Notes under the pieces: model-generated
The model's database searches: none
What the model saw: the letters and a program-made list of their open reading frames with translations, nothing else
Told to the model about the DNA's origin: nothing
In this document: positions 36,701 through 46,564 of the stretch, piece by piece
Numbering within the stretch: position 1 is the first letter of the stretch
Layout of the letters: every line of letters starts with the position of its first letter
Translations under genes and position numbers: made by a program
NCBI GenBank assembly: GCA_025677835.1
Contig: JAIXMR010000118.1
Coordinates: 1-64,000 of the forward strand
Length of the DNA stretch: 64,000 bases
Direction of reading: 5' to 3'
Origin: Sporodiniella umbellata
Lineage: Eukaryota; Mucoromycota; Mucoromycetes; Mucorales; Rhizopodaceae

Positions 36701-37555
36701 ATGTTTCCTTCACTTTACTCTATTTGTATTCAGTGGATTGTAGAAAACAACGATGCAATTAGCTCTCTTGAGGGAATTCCTTTTCAGCCCTTTATCTATG
36801 ACTTGATCAACGGCATGTTTCGTTCTCTCAAACCACTTGAGAAACAGACATTGTCGCTGATTGGACAGACGCATGGCCCATCGCTTGTACACATGCCGCG
36901 GGGCTGGACCAGTCTCAGTCTTTCGTTGTTGACACCTTATGGCCCAAGTGAGGACATGTTACGATTTGTGGCAGCTCAGTTTCCAGCATTTATTGTACGG
37001 CTTGATTTAGCTTTTACCCAAGTGGGTGATGAGCACATTCACCTATTGCGGTCCTTTTGTCACCTGCAGTCGTTGGAACTCTCCAACGTAAGCCGACTCT
37101 CAGACACGGGTGTTCTCTATCTATCTGCACTGTCTCTGCCTGTACTAAAACAGCTTGCGCTCTGTGATAATCCCGGCATTACAGATAGATGCTTGAGCCA
37201 TGTCGGTCGGCTGGACACACTGGAGGGAGTGGATCTAACCCATACGCTGGTAAACCACACAGTCGCTGACATCTACCTTACACGTCTTGGCTTTGTACAG
37301 ACAGCAAGAAAAGTAGACCAGATCAAGCTTTCCTCTAAACTCCATGGCGATATTCGTCTCATGCACGTTCCTAGACGTGACTCGACTCTGCCCGATACCC
37401 AACCAAGAAAACAAACACAGCTCACCCATCAAGGTCCTCTTTACTTTCAAAGACAAACACACAAAAGAAAAAGACAACTTTCTCCAGAGAAAACACAGTC
37501 AGTTAAGCCTACCCTTGACGATTTTTGGACTTCTGTCTGTCAGGAATTTACCTAA
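36701..37555 (+). CDS. Leucine-rich-repeat protein (Amn1/F-box-LRR-like)
   Basis: Intronless, 284 aa. Residues ~95-200 contain three to four LRRs of the cysteine-containing type: VRLDLAFTQVGDEHIHLL, LQSLELSNVSRLSDTGVLYL, LKQLALCDNPGITDRCLSHV and LEGVDLTHTLVNHTVADIYL. The first 60 residues are helical, and the C-terminal ~70 are basic and probably disordered, ending TLDDFWTSVCQEF. I see no convincing F-box. Such LRR arrays mediate protein-protein contacts; the specific role is unknown. The start is the first ATG in frame. Confidence 0.75.
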   Translation: MFPSLYSICIQWIVENNDAISSLEGIPFQPFIYDLINGMFRSLKPLEKQTLSLIGQTHGPSLVHMPRGWTSLSLSLLTPYGPSEDMLRFVAAQFPAFIVRLDLAFTQVGDEHIHLLRSFCHLQSLELSNVSRLSDTGVLYLSALSLPVLKQLALCDNPGITDRCLSHVGRLDTLEGVDLTHTLVNHTVADIYLTRLGFVQTARKVDQIKLSSKLHGDIRLMHVPRRDSTLPDTQPRKQTQLTHQGPLYFQRQTHKRKRQLSPEKTQSVKPTLDDFWTSVCQEFT

Positions 37556-37689
37556 CCACGACCTTAAGAATAAAACCAAAGGCTTTCTCTCTCTCTCTCT
37601 CGCTCGCTCGCTCGCTCGTTCACTCGTTTCAGTGGCTGACTTTGCCTTTTTTTTCTTTTTTTTTTTTTCTATTTTTTTTTTTTTTAGGC

Positions 37690-37933
37690 ATGATGTTTCC
37701 GGCTAATCACGGTTCTTATATTCGAGCGTTATACAAAAACATACTATGCGAGGGATCTTTGTTTTTTGATGATTGTTCAAGGTAGATGTGAGAGAATGTT
37801 GTACGAGTCGACTCTAAAAAAACCAGCTATCAGGGCGTTTATAAGAGATCGTGCAAGAAGTACGTTCAAGGAATATAAACGATGTCAAGATCTGGAAAGA
37901 GTAAAAACCAAGATACGAGAAGCTAGAAAAGTA

Positions 37934-37985
<52 letters not shown>

Positions 37986-38894
37986 CTAAGACTGGATAGA
38001 AATTGCATCGTATTGAAGATGCCAATCGAGGAGATCAGAAGAGCGCCTTCAAGATTTTATTAGAAGTGTATGGAAGAAGAGGGCGTGTGAGACACGAGTT
38101 ACTTGATGTAAACTAGATAGTTTGATAGTCAAGAAAACTTAAATTCTGTATAGCCCTATTTGAATCATTACAAGCCAGCGGATTTCAAGATGCCTGAGCC
38201 GTTGGTAGCCCATGTGGCTCATACAGCGCCTCCTCCTGCGCTTTGTTCTGCCCTGTGTGTGCTGATAACCCAACATTTGGGCAAGCGTACAGAACCTACG
38301 CTACCCGAGCCAGCCTTCAAACCGCTTCATCCTGGGCGAAAAGCCAACCTGCTTTGGAAGCATCGATCGATGCTATTGGAGCGTGTGCAGGTCCCTTTAC
38401 CATTCGAGACCGTGTGTGCTTTAGAACAGAAAGCGGGGGCGCCAGCAGGCCACCCACTTTCACTCCAGATGTTGGCACGCGGCGGTCCGCCCTTAGAATT
38501 CTATGCTTTGCGTCAACTACTTCATCTCAGACCGCCTGTGCGGGCCCCGCAAAGCAAGTTTAGACGAACGCGCACGCTGAGAGATCTCGTCTCGCCCTAC
38601 GAAGCGCAGCCACAACCGAGCCTGTTGAGCTACCTCGAGCCCGAGCCCCAGCGTCCGATCGGTCTGACGGCGCATACGCCGGTGTACAACGAAAGACAGC
38701 AAAAACGGCTGTACCGTCGACTGCTGGACAAAGTGCCCTGCATCGATCACGTCTCGGGCGCGACGCTCTGGCAGGCAGAGATGAAACCCAGTCTCACGCG
38801 ATCGCATTGGGCTGTGCGGTCCGTTCATCAGCTGCTGCCCGATGTGCCCGAGCCGGAGGTCATCAAAGCCACACTTCAAGGCAAAAAGAAATAA
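37690..38894 (+). CDS. LYR-domain protein with a long C-terminal extension
   Basis: Exons 37690-37781, 37834-37930, 38000-38107 and 38175-38894; 338 aa. The N-terminal 100 residues look like a LYR (Complex1_LYR) helical bundle: YIRALYKNIL, AFIRDRARSTFKEYKRCQDL, then HRIEDANRGD and VYGRRGRVRHELLD. LYR proteins act in mitochondria on Fe-S, respiratory-complex or ribosome assembly. The fourth exon (240 codons, GC-richer than the others) is joined through a 67-bp intron whose donor and acceptor are both in phase 0, avoiding a TAG at 38114. It contains PPPALCSALCVLI and a second LYR-like motif, KRLYRRLLDKVP. If the intron is not spliced, a 101-aa LYR protein plus a separate ORF from 38190 results. 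The third intron is a (GA)n repeat. Confidence 0.6.
37934..37981. repeat. (GA)n microsatellite forming an intron
   Basis: About 23 GA units with one AA interruption make up most of intron 3 (37931-37999) of the LYR-domain gene. Confidence 0.9.
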
Positions 38895-38914
38895 TAATAA
38901 AAAATGGGTGTTTA

Positions 38915-40009
38915 TTAGGCGACGCGGGAGGATGGTTTAGACAAAAGAGTTTTTACAGTAAGCGCGAGGGTGTGTTTCAGCTTGAGATGGGCGCCACACG
39001 AAGAGGCGAGAAAGAGGGCTTGTTGGATGCAATCGCGGGAGGTGGAGAGGGTGAAGAGAAGGGGAATCATTTCCATAAAGCCATGGTTGGCAGCGTAAAG
39101 AAAGGCAGGGTTCTGACCGTTTTCTAGGCAGGGACGGGCTCCTGCCTCCACCAGAAGACGGACGAGGTCAATCTTGCGCTGTTGGACGGCGAGCAAGAGC
39201 GCGTTAGGCGAGATCGGATGGCCCGAATCGAGCAAAGACTGTAAGCAGTCCAGCCGGTTCCAGTAGATGGCCAGGTCGGTCCAGGTGTCTGAAGGTGCAG
39301 GTTTGAGGTCAAGTAGCAGGCGGAGGTTATGGCGGTGGCCACGAATCACGGCACAGGCGAGTACGCTCTGGTCCTGCGTGCCTTCTCTGGCCATCACCAG
39401 ATCCAATTCCTGAGGGTTGTTGGCGTGGCAGAGACGATGCCCAAGCAGCAGGCGTGTGCACATTTCAAAGCCACACATGACCGCCGTATGGATCGGCAGC
39501 CGCTGATGATGGCAGGCCAAGTCAAGCCTGGCCCCGGCCGAGAGCAAGGCCCGGAGCGAGCCCATCTGGTTACGCTGTACGGCGTAGTGGAGCGGTGTTT
39601 GACCGAGCTGATCCTTGACGTTGATATCAATCTCTGGGTGCTGCAATAGCAAAGCAATGCCTTCCTCAAAGCCGACAAAGGCCGCCTCGTGTAAAGCCGT
39701 CGTGCTGTTGCTGCCTGAAGTGTGATTGATCTCCAGATGAACATTGCTCATCAGCTCTTTCACTTTCTCTGTCGAGCGAGCAATACAAGCCCAGCTAAGC
39801 AGAGAACGCTTGTATTGATGGTCGCATTCGTTGGGTGAAGAGGAGGTCAGATAAGGCTCTAAATAGCCGAATTTGCACTTCTTGGCTGTGTCATTTTGTA
39901 TAAAAGAAAGCGAATGTGCGCGTTTTCGTTTATTGTTATGCTTTGTAGGTGAACAAGGCGGTGAAGGTAACCTAGATTTTTCAAAAGTGCTGGTATCGAT
40001 GGTATGCAT
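38915..40009 (-). CDS. Ankyrin-repeat protein
   Basis: Intronless, 364 aa. The N-terminal ~70 residues are polar with a Cdk-like SPPCSPTK stretch and a basic NNKRKRAH segment (possible nuclear localisation). Ankyrin repeats start with LLSWACIARSTEKVKELM; clear consensus units are TTALHEAAFVGFEEGIALLL, QTPLHYAVQRNQMGSLRALL, RLPIHTAVMCGFEMCTRLLL and SVLACAVIRGHRHNLRLLL, with further degenerate repeats to ~residue 330. The organisation resembles small Swi6-like or IkB-like ankyrin proteins, but no DNA-binding domain is visible, so the function is unknown. Its stop is 20 bp from that of the convergent LYR-domain gene. Confidence 0.85.
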   Translation of the reverse strand: MHTIDTSTFEKSRLPSPPCSPTKHNNKRKRAHSLSFIQNDTAKKCKFGYLEPYLTSSSPNECDHQYKRSLLSWACIARSTEKVKELMSNVHLEINHTSGSNSTTALHEAAFVGFEEGIALLLQHPEIDINVKDQLGQTPLHYAVQRNQMGSLRALLSAGARLDLACHHQRLPIHTAVMCGFEMCTRLLLGHRLCHANNPQELDLVMAREGTQDQSVLACAVIRGHRHNLRLLLDLKPAPSDTWTDLAIYWNRLDCLQSLLDSGHPISPNALLLAVQQRKIDLVRLLVEAGARPCLENGQNPAFLYAANHGFMEMIPLLFTLSTSRDCIQQALFLASSCGAHLKLKHTLALTVKTLLSKPSSRVA

Positions 40010-40157
40010 TATTAGTGTGAAAGCGTAAGAACAAAAACAAAAACAAAGAAAAAAGAAAGAAAAATGGACAATATCTTGGCAAAGCGATCAGGCTTATTAA
40101 AAAGAGATCGACGGAAATTAAGGGAGCTTTTTTTTTTTTTTAATAGCAGTTCTTGGC

Positions 40158-40193
<36 letters not shown>

Positions 40194-41741
40194 TCACGAA
40201 ATAAACAATAAAAAAGCATGTCTTTTATTTCTATTCTTTTGTTCTTTTGTCTATTTAGAAAATGGTTTTGGCTATTTATTTGTTTTTGGCTGTGTTTTGA
40301 CTTTATTTTTGTAATGAATAAAAGAAAAAAGAAAATACAAAAAGAAAAAACAAAAACTTTGAGGGTAAAGAAAACCTTGAAGCTCTTTGTGTTCCCCTTG
40401 AGTTCAAACAGCGACTTATGCATGGAAGTAAACTCTTAAAGTACTCACAGAAGCGTGAATTGACAGCCAGTCTGTTGATTCTTTAGGGCAAGTCAAAAAA
40501 AAAAAAAAAAAAAAGGGGGAGGGGGAAAAAATTTCTGCTGCTACTAAAAAAGAGATGAAAAAAAAGCTTGGCAGCTCACATGTGTCTCTCTTTCTCTCTC
40601 TCTCTCTCTCTTTTTCTCTCTTTATGTGTAACTGACCCTGTGGTGGGGGGGGAAACCAGCGTATTGAAAAACAAACACAGCCAAAATCAATGCCCTGATT
40701 TCGGCTATTTTTATTGAAACCCAAATGTTTTTATTTATTTAGCCAGACTTCTGAGTCGCAAAAAGCAACCTTGGCTAGCTATCTGTTTGGAAGCATCCAA
40801 ACGTTTTGCCGGAATAAGACAGTAAGAGGGTGTGCACGGTCTGTTTTGTTCACGCAATAAGAAAAATTGGAAGCTTTCTTTGCAGAGAGCTCTTAATTTA
40901 CTAAACACTTGACTGTGACACGAAAAAGATAGAGTGTATAGCCTTGTTCTGTCAAACGCTCGCCATGGATTTCAGAGGGACTGCTTTTTTTTTTTTTTTT
41001 TTTTAACCGAGGTAGAACCTCTGATTGGTCAAGAGCGATTCAAGTCCGGACCAATGTGAGCAGTCAGCTGGAAGACGTTTTCTACTTACAGTCCATTAAA
41101 AGCTGTAAAAACAAGGCTAAAAGTAAACGACGCTGCTAGTTGAATGCAGACCTAGCCATCGGGTCGTATCTGCTGAGCTTTCTACACAAGCGGATGATTC
41201 TCCGTCGCGTTTGGAAACCCTTGTGCTGTGGAGTGCGAGTGAAGAAACCCCGTCAGGGTTGAATGGGTGGGACAAACCCTTTTCCAACTCCTCTTATCGT
41301 TAAAAAGGTCCAATGATTGATTTACGTTGAGTGCACTAACGATGACTGTCATGTAGGACAAGATCAACGTGAGCGCTTGCAATGTTTATGCGATGGATGG
41401 GTGCGCGTACATTTTGAGAGGCACAAGATAAGATAGAGACTACTATTTAAGAAGATGTGTTTTAAGCATGTATTTAGTAAATTAATTGTAACGTACATCA
41501 GGAGAACTCGTTAGCACGATTTCGTAGCCTTCTAATGTGCCTGAAGCCCGATTTCTTATTGTATGGTTTCGCCTCGGTACTCTATTTAGTAAGAGCTCCA
41601 TTTCTAAATCCATCAATAAATTTAGAGGAGCGAAATTCTTATCGTCTTAACAAAATTTCTATAAATTGTTTTTGTTTTTGTTTTTGTTTTTTTTTTTTTT
41701 TTTTTATTTAAACTTTTTCTTTTTTTTTTTTTTTTCTGGTG
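40010..41741. other. 1.7-kb intergenic region
   Basis: Divergent promoters of the ankyrin gene and the PKA-like gene. It contains a 31-nt A run (40160-40190), a (TC)n run (40586-40612) and poly-T at 40987-41004 and 41690-41735. A hairpin-like element lies near 41567-41635. Short open frames show no family resemblance. Confidence 0.5.
41567..41635 (+). promoter_or_regulatory. Possible alternative hairpins upstream of the PKA-like gene
   Basis: GCTCC (41595-41599) and TCTAAAT (41603-41609) can pair with ATTTAGA (41620-41626) and GGAGC (41627-41631). An alternative pairing joins TTTCGCCTC (41567-41575) to GAGG (41625-41628) plus CGAAA (41631-41635). They are mutually exclusive at GGAGC. The start codon is ~110 bp downstream. 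Whether the region is transcribed is unknown. Confidence 0.25.
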
Positions 41742-43002
41742 ATGAGAGAAACGATCCACCCTTTTTTCAATACGACTACGCCTACGGATTGGAAGCCTTC
41801 ATTTTATTTGTGCGATCAAAACGATAACAGCCCTCTTTTGACAAAAATAGAAAATGCGGCAGAGCCTAGGATGACTGAGCCAGAAAAACATCCGGCATTA
41901 GGTATGAGAGGATTTTTAAGCCACCTTTCTGATATACTTTTTTTTTTTTTGAATGTAGACTTAACCCCTGCGTCGTCTATCTCCATTCATGGATGTTCTA
42001 CTCCTGGCTCACTTGAAGATGAGCCTCAGGGCGTATTTCAGTCGAATCAATTCTGTATCAAGAAAAGAATCGGTAGCGGACCTTGTTCTCAAGTCTACGT
42101 TGCCCAAAACAAACAGGACAGCCGGCTGTACGCGATAAAAGCAATTGACAAGCAAGCTATGGTATCCGAAGCACAGAGGAGACATGTACGTGACGAGAAG
42201 CACGTACTGGCAACCACTGACCACCCGCATCTAGTGAAACTCTGGGGCACCTTTCAAAACAACCAGCACCTTTTTTTGGTGACCGAATACCTTGCTGGTG
42301 GTGAACTTTCCCGACTACTAAGAACGCATCAAAAGGTAAACTCTCCTCTATTCTACAGCTCACTCACCTTGTTTTGGATAGTTTTCTGAAGATCAAGCTA
42401 GATTTTACGCTGCCCAGGTGTTTCTTGCCATCGAATACCTTCATCAACAGGATATCGTCTACCGCGACCTGAAACCAGAAAATATCGTCTTGGACAGCTA
42501 CGGTCACGTCAAACTGATTGACTTTGGATTTTCTAAAGTATTGAACGACATCACCTTGACGCTCTGTGGCACGCCGGACTATATCGCTCCCGAGATCATT
42601 CGCGCGCGTGGATACACCAAAGATGTCGATTGGTGGTCGTTTGGTGTCTTGCTTTTTGAAATGCTTACTGGGTAGGCAATACGCCTTTTGATTAAACCAA
42701 ACTCACCTCCTTCTTCTCTTTACAGACTCACTCCTTTCTCGGCTGAGAATCCTCTCGAACTCTATGAAAACATCCTGCTTTGCGATATCCAATGGACGGG
42801 CTCCCTTTCTCTTTCCGCTCGAGATCTTATCACCTCTCTTTTACAAACCAAACCAAAAGACAGAATTCAACCTAACGCTATCAAAACACATCCTTGGTTT
42901 GCCGGCCTATCCTTTGACCATCTCTCCACACTCACTGCTCCTTTTATTCCTAACCCACCTTTGTTATCTTTTCCCAACCAAGACTCATTCGCTTTATTCT
43001 AA
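41742..43002 (+). CDS. Divergent PKA-like AGC kinase
   Basis: Exons 41742-41901, 41959-42335, 42382-42671 and 42726-43002; 367 aa. The catalytic core is PKA-like throughout: [75 protein letters not shown] and [14 protein letters not shown]. It ends in FALF, a PKA-style FxxF motif. The P-loop reads IGSGPCSQV, so the usual aromatic and third Gly of GTGSFGRV are replaced. The C-tail is shorter than in the canonical subunit at 30216-31678, of which this is probably an old, faster-evolving paralogue. All catalytic residues are retained, so activity is likely. The ~100-residue N-terminal extension is unrelated to that of the other copy. Confidence 0.9.
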
Positions 43003-43054
43003 ACCCCCAAAACAAAAACAAGCACACATACTTCTTTTGCATTTCTCTAGTTTA

Positions 43055-43055
43055 T

Positions 43056-43100
<45 letters not shown>
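43055..43100. repeat. (CA)n(TA)n compound microsatellite
   Basis: About ten CA units followed by about fourteen TA units in the short 3' intergenic region between the convergent PKA-like and cystathionine gamma-synthase genes. Confidence 0.9.
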
Positions 43101-43207
43101 CTTGTGGGCATTCTGTAATATACCCATCATCTCCTTTTCTCTCTCTCTCTCTCTCTTTTATATCATCACACACACACCATCATCCTATAATAATAAAGAT
43201 TCGTTTA

Positions 43208-45062
43208 TTACTCTACCGCGTCCAGAGCAGCCCCGAATAAAGACAGCAACTTTTCTCTCCCTTCCAAGCCCACACTGACACGTACCAGATGACGATGGAC
43301 GCCAAACTGAGCGGCCCAGTCTAGCTCGGTATAGTGCGCTAGGATAGTATAGGGACTGACAAGGGTAAAGTTGGTACCCAAGGAAGGTCCTTTGGCACAC
43401 TGTAGATGATCGTAAAACTGGGCAGCACTTTTTTCATCTTTTAAGAGCATGGAAAACAGACCACCATAGCCTGCGTCTGGCGTCTTGAGCTTCACTGCGT
43501 TATAATTTTCCGGTGTGGTGTATTTGGGATAAAACAGGGTTTGAACTAGACACAGGGTGAGTTGTGGAAAGGAGGATGAGCAAGTAAGTTACCTTTCTCA
43601 TGACGGTGTAGAAAGTCACAGAGGGCTTCTGTGTTTTCGTTGATGATCTTGTTTCTTGCTCTGAACGTACGCGAATTACGTTCGAGAAAGACCACATCCT
43701 CAGACCATACCAAATCTTCATAGTCTCGATCCAGGGTGTCTTTTAGTTTTGTATAATACACGCTCTTGGGATTCAAGACCAAACTAAAAAAAAAGATCAG
43801 CCAGAGCGTATAGGCTTGTTTGTTTACCTTCCGCCCATCACATTCGAATCGCCTGAAAAGATCTTTGTCAGACTACTGACCACCACATCGGCCCAGGAAA
43901 GAGCATCCACATTACAAAAGTTACCGATCGTTTCATCAATCACCATCATGAATCCATATTGGTCTGCCAAGGCTCTCAAGCGTCTCAGGTCGGGTGTTTT
44001 CAATAACGGGTTGGATGGCAACTCACAAAACAAGCTGAGGATTCGATGGCCGGACGCTAACAACGCTTCTAATCCGTCCACACTCTCGTTCTCGCCCAGG
44101 CCATAAAAATGACAGCCTGCACCCCATTTTTGAAGGATCTTGAGGGTGTCTGTATAGGGAAACCTAGAGATCGGTCAATATATATACACACACACACACA
44201 CACAAGAGTTACCCAAAACAAACACTCTTGAGCGAGTCATCGCCTACGGTCATGGCGTTCAGAAAAGCGTGATAGATCGCGCCCATACCACAAGGGTAGA
44301 GATAGACATCTTTTTCTGAAAGTCCGTTGACATGGCGTTCACCTGTATCCACGCCTTCCTCCAGTATCCCTGCAATACGTCGTCTTAAGGCGACCCTGGC
44401 ACGCTCTGCCAAGGCCACAGGTAGGTTCCGGCCGTACCTTTCCTCTAGGTAGACCGCCTGTTCCTGCTCCCTTTCGGGACGGGTCAGACTGGACCTCTTT
44501 TGATAGTGCGGACGCGCCTTGGGGCCTTGGATCGGTGTAGGCGTGTCAAGATGCGCCAGACAGTATTCGGCCATACGCGAGCTAATGATATCGCCCGAAT
44601 GTTGCCAGAATTGTTTGGCGATTGGGAAACTCACCTGGGGGAAAAGCACCAGATGAAGCTTCAGCCTCTGATCCCCTTCCGGGTCGGCTAATTCGAATTC
44701 GGCCAGACGTACCTCGGTTTCTGTACGTTCCATAAACGCACGACAGCCTTGCGCGGCTCGATGCGAAGGGAAGAGTAAGCAGCGGTCGTTGGGCTTACCA
44801 AATTTGGGAACCAAGTATCTTTCAAGCTGGGGCCATATCATCATCATCGGTTGGCACTCTTTTCTGTAGCACTTACCTGTTGGATCAACGGATGAATGAA
44901 AAATCGGGGATACCCACACTCCATCTTTGAGGTGACAATAGGATTGCCTTCTTCATAATAGATATTGTCTTGCCACGTAGGAAACATGACCGATACCGCA
45001 TGAGGTGTATGCGCTGGGATAGCAGCACCTACTTGGCTGGGAGGTTCAGGTAGATGGGCCAT
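43208..45062 (-). CDS. STR2: Cystathionine gamma-synthase (fungal Str2/Met-7 type)
   Basis: PLP enzyme condensing an activated homoserine with cysteine to cystathionine, in transsulfuration toward methionine. Exons (minus order): 44877-45062, 44213-44826, 43828-44163, 43593-43783, 43208-43545; 554 aa, the long form typical of fungi. The N-terminus has [20 protein letters not shown] and GYPRFFIHP, diagnostic of the fungal enzyme. Later come [38 protein letters not shown] and [16 protein letters not shown], where the Lys is the PLP Schiff-base residue. The C-terminus has [27 protein letters not shown] and RVSVGLE. The intron at 44164-44212 contains a CA repeat. Confidence 0.95.
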
Positions 45063-45353
45063 GGAAGTAAAGTAGTAATAATAATAAAAAGAAATAAAGA
45101 AATATATATAAATAAAAATCCATGCATTCTTGTTGACTTGATATCATCACATCTCATCTCACCGTACGTAGTTGCTTGAATAAAAAGGTTCGGATTGAAA
45201 CTCATCAACAAATAGAAAACTCTGAATATTTCTCTTAGATGGTTTTGAACGATGTTTTAAATTTATTAATACAAATACGAATGATCACAAGGTGGCGGTG
45301 GAAGGAATGACAGTCATGGTTTTTTTTTTTTTTTTTTTTTTTTTTTTGGGTTT

Positions 45354-46564
45354 CTAGAGTGCGTTGGGCTTGTTTTGATAATCCCTGACGTTCGGTTTCG
45401 CTCCAGCACCATAGCTACCTTCCGAAAGACCCCCGGTGACTGTAGGTGAGGTGGGTTCCATCGCGCCACCATGAGGTTGAAGGTAGGGTTCGTTGTAGTA
45501 ATCGTGGTGTGGAGGCGGTGGCTGCTGATAACCGTAATAACCGTAATTGTCCTGTCCATAGCCTTCATGACGTAAACCTTCCTGGCTGTACCCGCCTTGG
45601 CTGTAGCCTGCCTGGCTATGGTAATCGTAATCGTTGGTATTCGCAGTCGCATACGCAGGCTGGGGTGAAGGCACATAACGTCGGTTCTCAAAAGGTGACA
45701 TGGGCGCTGTCGCGTTGCCTCCCTCGGGTCGTGGCTCGTTCATGTCGATCGTATAATCGTTTCGACCCGAACCGTCCAATCGATTGTTCTTTGATCGGCT
45801 CGCGAATCCCCCACGGCGGTTGATAAAGGCTAATAAACCACCGATCAAAGCAATCCCAACGACCCCACCTACCACACCGCCCACAATAGCTCCCGTATTC
45901 GATTTTGCTGGTTCCTTGTTTTCACTCGGACTGCTGGAAGGAAGAATGCCGGTAGATGAAGGGGTGCCTTTGCTACTGCCTCGAGAAGAAGAGGAAGGTC
46001 CGCTAGAAGGTGTAGAAGAGGCAGGGCTAGAAGAGCTGTCTGAGCTTGAAGAAGAAGAGGGACGGCGGCTGCTGGAAGATGGGTTGACAGGAGGGTTGGT
46101 GCTTATAGGGTCGGAAGAGCTGGCTGGAGGAGGGGGTGGCGGGTCTGTTGTCGTAGGGTTGGGATTTGTCGAAGGTTGTGGCTCGGGCGTGGTGGTGGCA
46201 GCAGTGGTGGTGGTGGTGGTGGTGGTGGTGGTGGCAGGCGCTTTGCTGCTCGAAGGTGCAACAGAGCTCGTACTGTCGTTAGGAGCGGCAGTAGATCCTG
46301 CTGCATCAGTAGATCCAGCAGCCACAATAGGCTCGTCTTTTGTATTCTAATTGAACCGTTTGTTTAGAAAAAAAGAAAAATTTTTAAGAATGGCTTTCTA
46401 TTTACAGCTGTAGTTTTTCCATTATCATTGGTGCCTGAAGCATCCCCCGCAGGAGGAACAGCTCTAGGCGAGAGCTCTTGATTTGAATTGGGGGCGCTGT
46501 GTACTAGTTGAAAACAAACATGAAATATGAAAAGTAAATAGGCTATTGTCAACAAGTGCCTCAT
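45354..46564 (-). CDS. Ser/Thr-rich single-pass membrane protein (Mid2/Wsc-like)
   Basis: Exons 46406-46564 and 45354-46346 (minus order); 383 aa. A signal peptide (LLTIAYLLFIFHVCFQLVHS) is followed by a ~160-residue ectodomain rich in Ser, Thr and Pro (a run of ten Thr, PPPPPP and many Ser runs), expected to be heavily O-mannosylated. The membrane helix is AIVGGVVGGVVGIALIGGLLAF, stopped by NRRGG. The ~160-residue cytosolic tail is low complexity, with Tyr/Gly/Gln-rich repeats (GYSQGGYSQEG, YGQDNYGYYGYQQ). The layout matches fungal cell-wall stress sensors, but there is no WSC cysteine domain, so sensor function is inferred from architecture only. Confidence 0.75.

Noticed and set aside
41618..41640. 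Short resemblance to a conserved 18S rRNA segment (gagg..gaaattctt).
   Set aside because: Only about a dozen matching bases with mismatches; no flanking rRNA similarity.
45784..46350. 188-codon plus-strand ORF rich in Val/Gly/Glu.
   Set aside because: Shadow of the Ser/Thr-rich coding sequence on the minus strand.
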